From Solen grandis (taxonomy: Eukaryota; Mollusca; Bivalvia; Adapedonta; Solenidae), in the NCBI GenBank assembly GCA_021229015.1, contig CM037783.1:3068725-3132724 (forward strand): a DNA stretch of 64,000 nucleotides, given 5' to 3'. A program made the position numbers and the translations under genes. Of this stretch, positions 1 through 9,189 are shown in pieces; position 1 is the stretch's first letter; each line of letters starts with the position of its first letter. The notes under the pieces are model-generated. The model had not been told where the DNA came from. It was given only the letters and a program-made list of their open reading frames with translations, and did no database searches.

Positions 1-366
1 TCCCTGGTGACCTAGTTTTTGACCCCATGTGACCCAATTTTGAACTCATCTGAGATATCATATAGACAAACACCCTGACCAAGTTTCATGAAGATTGGGC
101 CATAACTGTGGCCTGTAGAGTGTTCACAAGGTTTTTCTAAGATTTGACCTGGTGACCTAGTTTTTGACCCCACATGACCCAATATCGAACTCATCTGAGA
201 TATCATGTAGACAAACATCCTGACCAAGTTTCATGAAGATTGGGCCAAAACTGTGGCCTCTAGAGTGATCACAAGCAATTGTGGACGACGGACGACGCAC
301 GACGCACGACGGACAAAAGGCGATCACAAAAGCTCACCCGAGCACAAGTGCTCAGGTGAGCTAAAA
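1..366. repeat. Dispersed repeat with ~144 bp units and terminal hairpin
   Basis: Two partial copies of a ~144 bp unit are visible; 'gacctagtttttgacccc' recurs near 9 and 153. The repeat then runs into a short gacgacg-type run (about 283-312). It ends in a near-perfect hairpin at about 330-361, where 'agctcacc' pairs with 'ggtgagct' around 'gagcacaagtgctc'. This organisation is typical of high-copy repeats in bivalve genomes. No coding sense is seen. Confidence 0.75.
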
Positions 367-423
367 AGGCCACTATTAAACACTTATACATGGTTCAATG
401 GTCAACTACTTTGAACTGCAACC

Positions 424-639
424 TTAACCCTTTCCCTCATATAGACTCATTTTGACGCACTCAATAGGTACCACATAAAGCCTGATCTGCAGAAAGCCAA
501 ACTCAAACCTTACCAAATTTAATTGTAAAATCCTCATTACCAGACCACTGAGGAGCAGCAGGAGTAACTCGCAGGCTCATCAGGTTTTATGCTGTTCGCA
601 TAGGTCTTTTCATTGTATCCTCTATGAGGGAAGGGTTAA
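424..639 (+). mobile_element. TTAA-ended palindromic MITE, family A, copy 1 (core deleted)
   Basis: It starts ttaaccctttccctcat and ends with the inverted form (tatgagggaagggttaa). It shares the internal landmarks of the other copies ('gactcattttgacgcactcaat', 'cctgatctgcagaaa'). The left arm of the central hairpin is missing here, leaving only 'gagtaactcgcaggct'. It has no ORF and is non-autonomous. Confidence 0.85.
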
Positions 640-1085
640 GTGTACAAGGTTTGTCCCAAAATTCTGTGACGAACTATAAACGTTTTATTTTTAACGCCAT
701 GTATAGGTTTGGATTAATAGGGTATATTTCAAATATCTGACGTTGTGTCCACCAGATACCATGTTGACGTCTTCTGCTGATATGATGACTTCATCTCAGA
801 AAATTAAATAATGTCAGAAATGAATGAGAAATGGACAAACGTTCAAACACATGAAAGAAAATAGAAAAGTTATAATGGCGATGTCAAAGGAACGCACAGC
901 ACAGCGGACAGTTATCCAGTTTTGTGCGGACCTCGGGATAATACCTGTACAGACAATACAGCAAATTATGCACTGGAAAACCTAAACATTCTAAATTCAT
1001 TTGTATTGTCACACATTGTACACAGATCTAACCTAAGAGTTATGCTGTACTGTCATCTTAATCTATAACCCTGTACTTCATAATT
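640..1085. other. No gene seen
   Basis: AT-rich sequence between two MITE copies; no ORF, RNA gene or clear repeat recognised. Confidence 0.6.
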
Positions 1086-1240
1086 ATATAGACTCATTTT
1101 GATGCATAGGCAAACAGAGCAGACCCAGATCAGACAGCTCCCCTAGAAGCTCCTCTAGGAACTGTCTGGTCAGGTTCTCCTCTGTTTGCTCAAATAATAC
1201 TGCAGCTCAGGCAAAGGAAAATCCATCATTTCATAAATCG
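1086..1240. mobile_element. MITE family B, copy 1 (partial)
   Basis: It shares 'tagactcattttgatgca', 'gatcagacagc', 'tcctctgtttgctca' and 'gaaaaatccat'-type blocks with copies at 10752-10981 and 19063-19280. The outer TTAA end is not clear in this copy. Confidence 0.6.
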
Positions 1241-1959
1241 TAATTTTAAGATCAGTAAGTAAGTAAGTAAAGTCTTTATTTATAGTGGATAACATATCTG
1301 GCATTAACCAATCTTCCTTATGCAACAGATCAATCAATCAATCAATATTCATCAAGATCAAAATTTGTACAGTCAAGACTCAATATCTCAACATCAATGA
1401 AATGATCATTTTTATGTTGACTCAGATAGGAATATGTCAACATATGAATTTACATGTACCTGGAAACATGTGATCATATATCAACAAGCCTTCACAAAAA
1501 GTACATATATTTGGCACGTTTTGTCTATAAAGGCCCTATATACCTAATAAAAAGTCTTGTCTTATATCCTATGTTATAGCCTAAACTGAGTTTTGTTGAA
1601 GTTGATGATGCAAGTACATGCTGCAACTTACTGCCACATTGCATTGACTTTAGATCACTGGTGTTGAAAAATAGTTCATACTTTTTAAAATTTAGCCTGT
1701 ATGATTGCATCTAGCAGTAATCAGTTTAATTCCAAATAATACAGTTAACAACATCTTAATGTTGTAATTGATACTTATTGCGCTGGTTAAATGTATGAAA
1801 ACTTATTGCGGCAATGCAGAATGTTTGCACATCCATGAGCGTGTCAACATGAGTTGAGATAAACGCATAGTTTCAGGTGAGAAATTTGTTGAGATATAAA
1901 AAATATTGAAATACAAAATATCGAGATAAGAATGTATTTTATATATAATTGAATAGAGA
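1241..1959. other. No gene seen; short simple repeats
   Basis: AT-rich sequence. A run of taag units lies near 1254-1271 and a tcaa run near 1329-1348. The short ORFs here have no recognisable features. Confidence 0.55.
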
Positions 1960-2480
1960 ATCAATTCAAGGGACATAACTCTGGTTGGTTATCAAACTCT
2001 GATAAGATGTTGTGCCCAATCATAATGTGACAAAGTTTGGACAAGTGCAGTTCACGTTTGTTAGAGGTATAGTGTTAATTCTGTAATTTTTCATCAATTC
2101 AAGGGTCATACCTCTTGAGTGTCTGGGACATTCTGGCTGGTTATCAAACTTGGCTGAGATAATGTTTCCACACACATTGTGACCATGTTTAGCAAAGATT
2201 GGTTCATGTTTGTGAAAGATAGAAAGCAGACGCTGTTAATTTAGCAATTTTCATCAATTCAAGGGTCATAACTCTTGAGTGTCTGGGACATTCTGGCTGG
2301 TTATCAAACTTGGCTGAGATAATGTTTCCATACACATTGTGACCATGTTCAAGGGTCGTAACTCTTGAATGTCTGGGACATTCTGGCTGGTTATCGAGAT
2401 TGGCCAAGATATTGTGCCCATATAAATTGTGACAAAGATTGGTGGAGATCAGTTCATGTTTGAAAACAGACAATCTCAGT
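1960..2480. repeat. Degenerate tandem repeat (irregular 90-160 bp spacing)
   Basis: The phrase 'tcaagggtcataactcttgagtgtctgggac' recurs in variants near 1966, 2096, 2257 and 2348, together with 'ctggctggttatcaaactt'. Spacing is irregular, so the array has suffered deletions. The short minus-strand ORF here is repeat-encoded and not a gene. Confidence 0.75.
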
Positions 2481-3253
2481 GGACGTCGCCTCAAGTGAAT
2501 CCATAATATGTCCCGTTATTCAATGGGCATATTAAAAGAGATAAATATCCCTGCTAAATTAACATGGTTGGAAAATTTAAGTCAGCCAGAAGTGCATTTA
2601 TTAGATATAGACACAATTTAAAAACACACACTCAACATGCTGACACAAACTTCCCTGTGGACATGAAGGTGTACCTTCATTGTACCTCTGTGATATAACC
2701 CTAGAGACTTCTCCAATACCTCTCTCACCATGCTTAGTAAATACCAATATCTCTCAGGAGCTCAGGAAAGATGTATGCTCATAAAACTAGGGGTAATAGC
2801 TGGTGCAGAGAGTTTTGTATATATCTGATCATTATGGTATGTGCATCTGCTGAAATGTTTCTCTAAGCGATCTCTCAAAATAATTATTAATAACACTTCT
2901 GCGTTTTTAACATCTTCTGTGTGTTTAACATTTGGTCTGGAACTGTTACTCATAAAGAGATTCCTGTTACAGCTGAGATACTTGGAGCTTATTTCCAGAC
3001 AGAATCAGAGACAATCTTATGTTGAAAGAATCATATGTAGGAAAATACAATTTTCACATTACAATCAGTGGTGAGATATTCTGTCATGGCCATCTTGAAA
3101 AGTATTTGTTGCACAAAAATGAAATTTTAGCATTGCAATGATACTTGATATCTAAGTCATGTTGCTGTATCATTATTTTAGTCATCCATGGAAATACAAG
3201 TGGGGGAAGACCCTCAGGACAGATATTAACTTACCTGAGTAGAACCAGCCAGC
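2481..3253. other. No gene seen
   Basis: Non-coding, AT-rich sequence before MITE copy 2. The opposite-strand short ORFs at 2762-2953 and 2841-3074 have no domain-like content. Confidence 0.55.
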
Positions 3254-3480
3254 TTAACCCTTTCCCTCATAGAGGATACCATGAAAAGACCTATGCGAAC
3301 AGCATAAAACCAGATCAGCCTGCGAGTAACTCGCAGGCTGATCAGGTTTTATGCTGTTCGCTGCTCCTCAGTGGTCTGGTAATGAGGATTTTACAATTAA
3401 ATTTGGTAAGGTTTAACTGTGGTTTTCTGCAGATCAGGCTATATGTGGTACCTATTGAGTGCGTCAAAATGAGTCTATAT
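3254..3480 (-). mobile_element. MITE family A, copy 2, left part (split by insertion)
   Basis: This is family A in the opposite orientation: ttaaccctttccctcatagagg, the central hairpin, then 'cgtcaaaatgagtctatat'. It stops abruptly at 3480. The missing end, atatgagggaaagggttaa, is found 5.1 kb away at 8615-8633, so the MITE was intact before the larger transposon inserted. Confidence 0.95.
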
Positions 3481-3517
3481 CGCGGGCTAAGTGCAAAACA
3501 GTTGTAACTGACATTTT
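3481..3517 (+). repeat. Left terminal inverted repeat of the 5.1 kb transposon
   Basis: 37 bp identical to the reverse complement of 8578-8614. Similarity stops sharply after position 37. Confidence 0.95.
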
Positions 3518-3649
3518 TTCAAAATATGATTTTTTATTATTATTTAATGTGTTTTAAAGCTTTACATCATATGTTAGAAGAATAATATTGAATTCATAAA
3601 GGAAACTTCTTAAATCATACATTTGTCCAAAAGTTGTATCTGAAACTGT

Positions 3650-3745
3650 TTATGCAAAACAGTTGTAACTGCATAAAAACTGCCGTTACAACCATGTTGC
3701 ATAAAATTTACAGATAAACCCATTTATATTTAGGGTTGTAACTGC
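3650..3745. promoter_or_regulatory. Left subterminal motif cluster
   Basis: Repeated versions of the TIR core 'gcaaaacagttgtaactg' occur at about 3652-3675, with inverted 'gttacaacc' near 3684 and 'ggttgtaactgca' near 3733. Matching motifs lie inside the right end (8347-8424). Clusters of TIR-core repeats near transposon ends are often transposase-binding sites; that role is inferred here. Confidence 0.6.
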
Positions 3746-4072
3746 ACTGTAGTGCACATGAGTGCATATGATGCAGGTTGATGACATCATAGATGACATC
3801 ATACTGTGACATATTTTCATTATTATTAATAATTTTCAAAACATGGCTGATGTTAAGTATGTTTTGCTTTCTAAGAAGAAGTTGAAAAAGACTATCTGAA
3901 AGGTAAGTTTTAATCTTCTTACAATATTAAAAAACTTGATTATGAACTTTTCATCAAAATAAAATATATTCATAATATACTTGTGCTTATTTTTACAGTA
4001 ACAAATACTATTGACAAAAACTCAATGAAATTCCAAATTAAGACTTCTGTATGTTCACTTTTTTCATAATGC

Positions 4073-4114
<42 letters not shown>

Positions 4115-4429
4115 ACAGATGCTAATGCTGAAAAAAATCAACTGATTTATGCAGATGCTGTCTTCAAACAAATATTATACTTAAATTATTGAGTTAAGTT
4201 TAGGTATTATCATGATCATCATGCAAGCACACTTAGCCTTATCAGAAAATAAATTTTTTCTAACCACTGAAGAGAAATGCACAGCATAAAATCTGATCAG
4301 CCTGTAAGCTAATTGCAGGTTGATATAGTTTTATGCTATTTATATTAGTGATCTTTTTAAGGTTTTCTGTGTGAGGTAAAGGATTACAAATTTGATTTGA
4401 TTTCATATAACTTTCAGGTTGAGGTCAAG

Positions 4430-5794
4430 ATGAATATTGTTCGAGGTACTAAACACCAAGGGGACAGCTATTTTCGAGGAGCTGGTAGGCAGTGTGTAGC
4501 AAATGCCATCCATGCCGTGCTCCATAGTTACCAGCTTCCACCAAGATTATGGGCAACAAAAGATATTGACAATATACTTCAACAAGGAGATACATTATAT
4601 CAGACACTGATGAACGAGAAACATGCAGCCATTTCAAAGTATTTGAATATAGATGACATCCCGTCAACAATTGGGACCGCCTCGGGGACTTTGTATGGTC
4701 TACTGGAGAGTACAACATCAAATCCACCATACTATTCGCTATATGATGCAATTAACTCTTTGATGGGAAAACATGTAATGACCGGATGTTTACTAATATT
4801 TGGTAGAAATGAACCTTTTTATTGTGTGGCAATTGTTAAAAATGATGAATGTTACTATTTATTTGACTCACACAGTAGAAATGAAGAGGGATTGGCTGAT
4901 GCAGATGGTAAAGCTTGTGTGACTGAACACACAGATATATCAAATCTTTGTCTTTTTGTGCAAAATTTAGCATTGTCACTTAGCCTCCAAGGCAATTTGA
5001 AATTTGAAATTTCCAAGTTTGTTCTATGTTCACCAAAAAACCAACAATTTAGTTATGACAGTTCATCTAGTTGTAGTAGTTTTGGTTTCTTTGAACCAGT
5101 TTCAGATGGGGAATATAGCTGCAAACTGTATATTGCAAATGAGGCAGTGAGGAAAGCCCAAATGAATGATATTTCAGATTCAGAAGACTCTGATTTTGAA
5201 CATTGTGCATATCATATATCGGATGAATATGAGGAGCATTTTGTTAATCAACTTGACAAAGCCCTGACTGATCTGGATGATTCAGATCTTTTGATTGATG
5301 CAATTGATAGTAGCTTTTTACTTCAATCAACATGTAGTAGCAATTTTGAAGAAGTATATGGTAAAGAGGTGGGAAATGTTCAAGAGGAAATTAGAATAGA
5401 GGGGTGGAATGGTGAAGAGGAGAATAGTGTAGAGGGGGGAAATGGTGAAAAGGAGAAAAGTTTAAAGGGGAGAAATGTGAAAGAGGTGATTAGTGTAGAG
5501 GGGGGAAATGGTAAAGAGGAGAATAGTGTAGAGGGGAGAAATGGTAAAGAGGTGATTAGTGTAGAGGGGGGAAATGGTGAAAAGGAGAATCGTGTAGAGG
5601 AGGGAAATAGTAAAGAGGTGATTAGTGTAGAGGGGGGAAATGGTGAAAAGGAGAATAGTGTAGAGGAGGGAAATAGTAAAGAGGTGATTAGTGTAGAGGG
5701 GGGAAATGGTGAAGAGGAGAATAGTGTAGAAGGGGGAAATGGTGAAGAGGAGAATAGTGTAGAGGGGGGAAATGGTAAAGAGGTGATAGTGTAA
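4430..5794 (+). CDS. Protease/deubiquitinase-like N-terminal half with acidic repeat tail
   Basis: I read from ATG 4430 (context aagATGa); an upstream exon probably adds residues. The N-terminal ~200 residues contain, in order, a Gln eight codons into exon 2's ATG-initiated frame region (HQGDS), a Cys in GRQCVANA (4493-4495) and a DSH triplet in YLFDSHSRN (Asp 4865-4867, His 4871-4873). Gln, Cys, then Asp-x-His is the catalytic order of papain-fold peptidase family C76, the herpesvirus large-tegument deubiquitinases. An OTU protease would normally show an Asp-Gly-x-x-Cys motif, absent here. The rest is Ser/Asp/Glu-rich (about residues 220-320), followed by twelve 11-residue repeats. Function is inferred: it may cleave ubiquitin or process the fused transposase. 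No search was run. Confidence 0.65.
   Translation: MNIVRGTKHQGDSYFRGAGRQCVANAIHAVLHSYQLPPRLWATKDIDNILQQGDTLYQTLMNEKHAAISKYLNIDDIPSTIGTASGTLYGLLESTTSNPPYYSLYDAINSLMGKHVMTGCLLIFGRNEPFYCVAIVKNDECYYLFDSHSRNEEGLADADGKACVTEHTDISNLCLFVQNLALSLSLQGNLKFEISKFVLCSPKNQQFSYDSSSSCSSFGFFEPVSDGEYSCKLYIANEAVRKAQMNDISDSEDSDFEHCAYHISDEYEEHFVNQLDKALTDLDDSDLLIDAIDSSFLLQSTCSSNFEEVYGKEVGNVQEEIRIEGWNGEEENSVEGGNGEKEKSLKGRNVKEVISVEGGNGKEENSVEGRNGKEVISVEGGNGEKENRVEEGNSKEVISVEGGNGEKENSVEEGNSKEVISVEGGNGEEENSVEGGNGEEENSVEGGNGKEVIV
5399..5791 (+). repeat. 33 bp coding minisatellite, ~12 units
   Basis: About twelve tandem 33 bp units each encode an 11-residue unit of the form EGGNG(K/E)E(E/V)(N/I)SV. Two unit types alternate in places, giving a 66 bp higher-order period. 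The last unit lacks one T relative to its siblings, which breaks the reading frame. The antisense strand is open through the array as well, which explains the long minus-strand ORFs there. Confidence 0.95.
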
Positions 5795-5877
5795 ATATAC
5801 AAAGTGAAACAGAGAGTACATGCTCAAGTGATGACATACCACTATCAATTTTGAGAAAAAACTTAAATTCAAATTCT

Positions 5878-7668
5878 ATGCCAGGTAATGGGAGAGGAAA
5901 TTCAGTGGAACCAATAGAAAATAAATCAGATTCCCAGACAGAAACCCAAAATCAAATAAGGAGCCGGAAAAGAAAGAGAAATCCAAGTCAGTGGAAGAGA
6001 AATATTGCTAAAAGACGCAGAAATGAAGGCACGAGTTATGTAGGAAAAAGTGGAAACATCAGGTCTGTAATGAAGGAAGCATGTGGCCCAAGATGTAAGT
6101 ATCAGTGCAGTGAAAAGATATGCAACAGTGAGCGTGAGAAGATATTCCATGCCTTTTGGAATAGTGGGGACATTGAAAGACAACGCCACTTCCTTCAACT
6201 AAATGCTATCCAGATTCCAAAAGGAAAAAGATCCAAAAAAACACACAGCAGAAGAAGAAACTCAATTAAGTGGTACATGCCTCAGGATGATCAAAAAATA
6301 AGAGTTTGTAAGGCATTTTTCTTAAACACTTTGAGCATATCAGATAAAATGGTTACGACTGTCCATATCAAGTCACATTTAGGTATAAGAGAAACTGACA
6401 AACGGGGACATCATGCTACCAGGCCAAACAGAATAGATCCTTTGCTTCATGAACAAATAAGAAACCACATTAGATCTTTCAAAACCATTGAAAGTCATTA
6501 CTGCAGGCGGGATTCAACACGATTATACCTCCCACCTGACTTGAACATTTCTAAAATGTACAAATTATTTAAAGAAAAAAATCCTGAAACTAAAGTCTCC
6601 GAGTGTTCATACAGGGCCATCTTCTGTAATGAATTTAATTTGTCATTTTATCGCCCTAAAAAAGACCAATGTGACTTGTGCAGAGCCTTTGATAACTCCT
6701 CAAATGAAGAAAAACAGAAATCAAAATATGAGTATGAGCGACATATTTCAAATAAAATTTCTGCTAGAGATGAAAAGAAAAAAGACAAAGAAAAGTACAA
6801 AAAATCTCAAAACTTAGACACCATTGTAGCTTGTTTTGATTTGGAACAAATTTTGATGACTCCCCATGCATTTGAATCCTGTTTATATTACAAAAGGAGG
6901 TTGAATTCATTCAATTTTACAATTTATGATTTGTGTTCTTCTGACGGATTCTGTTATGTATGGAATGAAAGCATTGCTAAAAGGGGAGCATGTGAAATGG
7001 CGTCTTGTTTGCTAGGCTTTATTAAATTGAAATCTTTACAAGGTGCCAAAAATTTCATTTTCTACAGTGACAATTGTGTTGCTCAAAACAAAAATAGGTT
7101 TTACCTGACAATGCTTTGGTATTGTATGCACAAATTTTGTTTGCAATCAATTACCCATAAATACTTGGAAAAAGGCCACACCCAGTCAGAGGGTGACTCA
7201 ATCCACTCAGCAGTTGAAACTGCCAGTAGAAGGATCCCTGTATATTCAACAAGTCAGTGGTCAGCTATAATCAGGGGAGCTAGGCAAAAGAAACCCTATT
7301 ATGTAAATGAAATGACTCTTAAAGACTTCATTGATTTTAAGCAACTTTCAACATTTATCAAAAATTTTGAGAAAACAACAGATGGCCAGAAAATCTGTTG
7401 GAATTCAATAAAAGTTTTGAAACTAAATTCAAAACAACCCCACAGTTTTGAGTTTCAGAAGGATTATGCTGGAGAAATATTCACTGTTGACCTGTTTGAG
7501 CGTACACGGCTCTCTATTCCAAACCCAACGACTCTTTGCCTGCAGCAGCTACGTTCTGAATTCACACCCATCACAAGGGCCAAGTACCTTGACCTTGTCT
7601 CGCTCTGCCAGGCAAACATAATTCCAAGGGCACACCACCCATTTTACCTTCTTCTACCCAATGAATGA
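5878..7668 (+). CDS. DDE-type transposase half
   Basis: Read from the first ATG (5878) in a frame open from 5779. The N-terminus is strongly basic (RKRKRNP, KRRRN), a likely nuclear localisation and DNA-binding segment. A Cys cluster (CGPRCKYQC, about 6091-6117) and CDLC (near 6670) suggest zinc binding. Candidate catalytic residues are Asp in CFDLEQ (6838-6840), Asp in FYSDNC (7069-7071), and the GHTQSEGDSIHSAVE block (about 7174-7218), which supplies the third acidic residue. The spacing from first to second Asp is 77 residues, and about 40-49 residues more to the third. This SDNC...Q...N and GHT...E.DS..S style is one I associate with uncharacterised transposase-like proteins of hydra, aphids and molluscs. 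The superfamily name is uncertain. The stop is at 7666-7668. Confidence 0.8.
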   Translation: MPGNGRGNSVEPIENKSDSQTETQNQIRSRKRKRNPSQWKRNIAKRRRNEGTSYVGKSGNIRSVMKEACGPRCKYQCSEKICNSEREKIFHAFWNSGDIERQRHFLQLNAIQIPKGKRSKKTHSRRRNSIKWYMPQDDQKIRVCKAFFLNTLSISDKMVTTVHIKSHLGIRETDKRGHHATRPNRIDPLLHEQIRNHIRSFKTIESHYCRRDSTRLYLPPDLNISKMYKLFKEKNPETKVSECSYRAIFCNEFNLSFYRPKKDQCDLCRAFDNSSNEEKQKSKYEYERHISNKISARDEKKKDKEKYKKSQNLDTIVACFDLEQILMTPHAFESCLYYKRRLNSFNFTIYDLCSSDGFCYVWNESIAKRGACEMASCLLGFIKLKSLQGAKNFIFYSDNCVAQNKNRFYLTMLWYCMHKFCLQSITHKYLEKGHTQSEGDSIHSAVETASRRIPVYSTSQWSAIIRGARQKKPYYVNEMTLKDFIDFKQLSTFIKNFEKTTDGQKICWNSIKVLKLNSKQPHSFEFQKDYAGEIFTVDLFERTRLSIPNPTTLCLQQLRSEFTPITRAKYLDLVSLCQANIIPRAHHPFYLLLPNE

Positions 7669-8063
7669 TATGACAAACCAAGCATATGTCTATGCATATG
7701 CATAACCTTGAATGAAAACTTAAATGTAATCTTCTCAAGTTCTGTAAAAGTCCAAAACAAGTGAAAACATTGGTAACCATAAACATCATGGTAACTATTA
7801 CCATGGTTTATCTAAATGAAATTTCACTGCATTGATGACAAATATGTGGCACAAAATTGAACTACATTAGTCATTACTGATTTTTTTAAGAATTTTTGAA
7901 GTGCTAGAACATCAAACAAGCAGAAGTGATTATCTGTCAATACAATTTATTTATTTGGTTGCTTTTACACAAAAGAATATCATCAACCAAGGTTAAAAGG
8001 AAATTGTTGCATCTGGATTCATTATATTTGTGTAATATACATTAATATAATGTACTTTATTCA

Positions 8064-8069
8064 ATTAAA
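8064..8069 (+). terminator. Likely poly(A) signal of the transposon gene
   Basis: ATTAAA about 400 bp after the stop, followed within 20-50 bp by a GT-rich tract (tgtgttcttctttttggtttg), the usual downstream element. Confidence 0.45.
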
Positions 8070-8346
8070 GTTATTAAATCAAATGTGTTCTTCTTTTTGG
8101 TTTGTATTTTGGTTTGTATTTATAATAGAATACCACATTATTATAGTAACTAAATAGTCTAATAATAAGCCATTATACAAAGAGCGAAAACACCAAAATG
8201 ATTGATTTTATATTATTGAATGGTCATTTCTAGATAAAAAATGTAGAACAAAAACTAAATCTTAACTTTATGTCATAAAGCAAAACCTATTGTAAAGAAT
8301 AAGCCAATTTAAGTGCAGAATTTCTTTCTGACAAGAAAAAAAAGTT

Positions 8347-8424
8347 CAGTTACAACTGTTTTGCACAAAAAAAAAATCATGTTTTTATTGATTTTCCAGC
8401 GCAAAAAGGTTGTAAGTGCAGAGT
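8347..8424. promoter_or_regulatory. Right subterminal motif cluster
   Basis: 'cagttacaactgttttgcac' at about 8347-8366 is an inverted copy of the TIR core. 'aaggttgtaagtgca' near 8406 is a diverged direct copy. Together they mirror the left cluster at 3650-3745. Confidence 0.6.
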
Positions 8425-8577
8425 TATCAAATATCTCTATTATGACTGGTCATGGATATTTCTTTTAATATGTCATCAATAAACAAGCTAAAAATATACA
8501 TAAAGTATATCCCTGGTTTTAGTTAAGATAAAGCTAAAAAAATTGAGTAAGTTTTTTAGCTCTCCTGAAAAAAAATG

Positions 8578-8614
8578 AAAATGTCAGTTACAACTGTTTT
8601 GCACTTAGCCCGCG
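8578..8614 (-). repeat. Right terminal inverted repeat of the 5.1 kb transposon
   Basis: Exact reverse complement of 3481-3517, followed by the atat target duplicate at 8615-8618. Confidence 0.95.
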
Positions 8615-8633
8615 ATATGAGGGAAAGGGTTAA
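8615..8633 (-). mobile_element. MITE family A, copy 2, right end
   Basis: atatgagggaaagggttaa completes the MITE that begins at 3254. Confidence 0.95.
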
Positions 8634-8804
8634 AGCATCCTCACATGAAAAATGCATGCTAGGATACAATTCCACAGCAGTCAAAGTCAAATCATTGAAA
8701 ACAAGAACTATCATTGAAAATGATGAATCATCCCCAGATTCCAATTTGTCACAGTTACTTTTACCATGTCAGATAGTGGGGTAAAAAAAAGACTTGACTT
8801 GTCT

Positions 8805-9046
8805 ATTTGAGTTTACTGTCGCTTCAACAGTATTTCAGTCATATAGCAACATCCAGTTAATTACAGGTGGAGGAAGACCTCGAATGCACAGAGGCATCCA
8901 GGTAGAACCACTGACCTACTGCAAGCCAGCTGGAAGCTTCCTCACATGAGAATCTGAAAGACCCTGCTGGGATTCGAACCCATGCGGTGAGGGGCTGAGT
9001 GAGTGTTAAAGTTAGCAAACTTACCCTCTCAGCCACGGAGGCCCAG
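8805..9046 (-). mobile_element. tRNA-derived SINE, type 1
   Basis: On the minus strand the head reads ggcctccgtggctgagagg (A-box-like) and later gggttcgaatccca (B box). It then passes through 'gccagctggcttgc' and 'aggtcttcctccacctg', and ends 'atatgactgaaatactgtt'. It is the same family as 15998-16256 and 40563-40815. It has no coding capacity. Confidence 0.85.
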
Positions 9047-9189
9047 GTAAACCAGACCAAAACCAGAAAAAGAAAAATGACATGGGGTTGGGGGGATTCC
9101 TAAAAGAAAATTGAAGCAAGCAAGACATTCCTACAATATGATTAAGTAGATTTGGTATTTATAATTGTTGTGAAGTTAAATAAAAAGTA

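Larger units (their letters stand above)
3843..7668 (+). pseudogene. Fusion gene: cysteine-protease (DUB-like) + DDE transposase, two lesions
   Basis: This is a single two-exon gene. Exon 1 (3843-3902) starts ATG in a good context (aaacATGG) and ends ...aaag|gtaagt. Intron 3903-4417 ends ctttcag and contains a ~31 nt T run. Exon 2 (4418-7668) carries everything else. Splicing keeps frame: the only stop in exon 1 is TGA at 3897-3899, immediately before the donor. The second lesion is near 5786, where 'gatagt' replaces the 'gattagt' of the other 33 bp repeat units. The missing T sends the upstream frame into TAA (5792-5794). Downstream, the frame open from 5779 runs on to 7668. Undoing both lesions would give a protein of about 1,100 residues. 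Alternatives are sequencing error at either site, or initiation at 4430 in exon 2. The domains are described in separate entries. Confidence 0.8.
7669..8577 (+). other. 3' non-coding part of the 5.1 kb transposon
   Basis: AT-rich sequence between the transposase stop and the right TIR. It contains the probable poly(A) signal and subterminal motifs, and no ORF. Confidence 0.7.
3481..8614 (+). mobile_element. 5,134 bp DNA transposon with 37 bp TIRs and 4 bp ATAT TSD
   Basis: Both ends carry the same 37 bp in inverted orientation, beginning CGCGGGCTAAGTGC (3481-3517 and 8578-8614), with no mismatch seen. The flanks are atat (3477-3480) and atat (8615-8618). Removing the element plus one atat restores an uninterrupted MITE matching the sibling copies. 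The body holds one plus-strand gene (3843-7668) with a protease-like N-terminal half and a DDE-type transposase C-terminal half. The 4 bp target duplication and the transposase style suggest the Sola or a related superfamily. That assignment is tentative, since I rely on memory of family features and not a search. Confidence 0.93.

Noticed and set aside
424..639. CRISPR-like array from regularly recurring 'cctgatcagcctgcgag' repeats
   Set aside because: The repeats are hairpin arms of MITEs kilobases apart with their own TIRs; no spacer structure, and the genome is eukaryotic.
4430..5794. OTU-family deubiquitinase call for the transposon protease
   Set aside because: The expected Asp-Gly-x-x-Cys motif is missing; Gln, Cys and Asp-x-His order fits a C76-like fold better.
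5380..5872. Two long minus-strand ORFs with Ser/Pro- and Thr/Ile-rich repeats
   Set aside because: They are antisense readings of the 33 bp coding minisatellite, which is stop-free on several frames.
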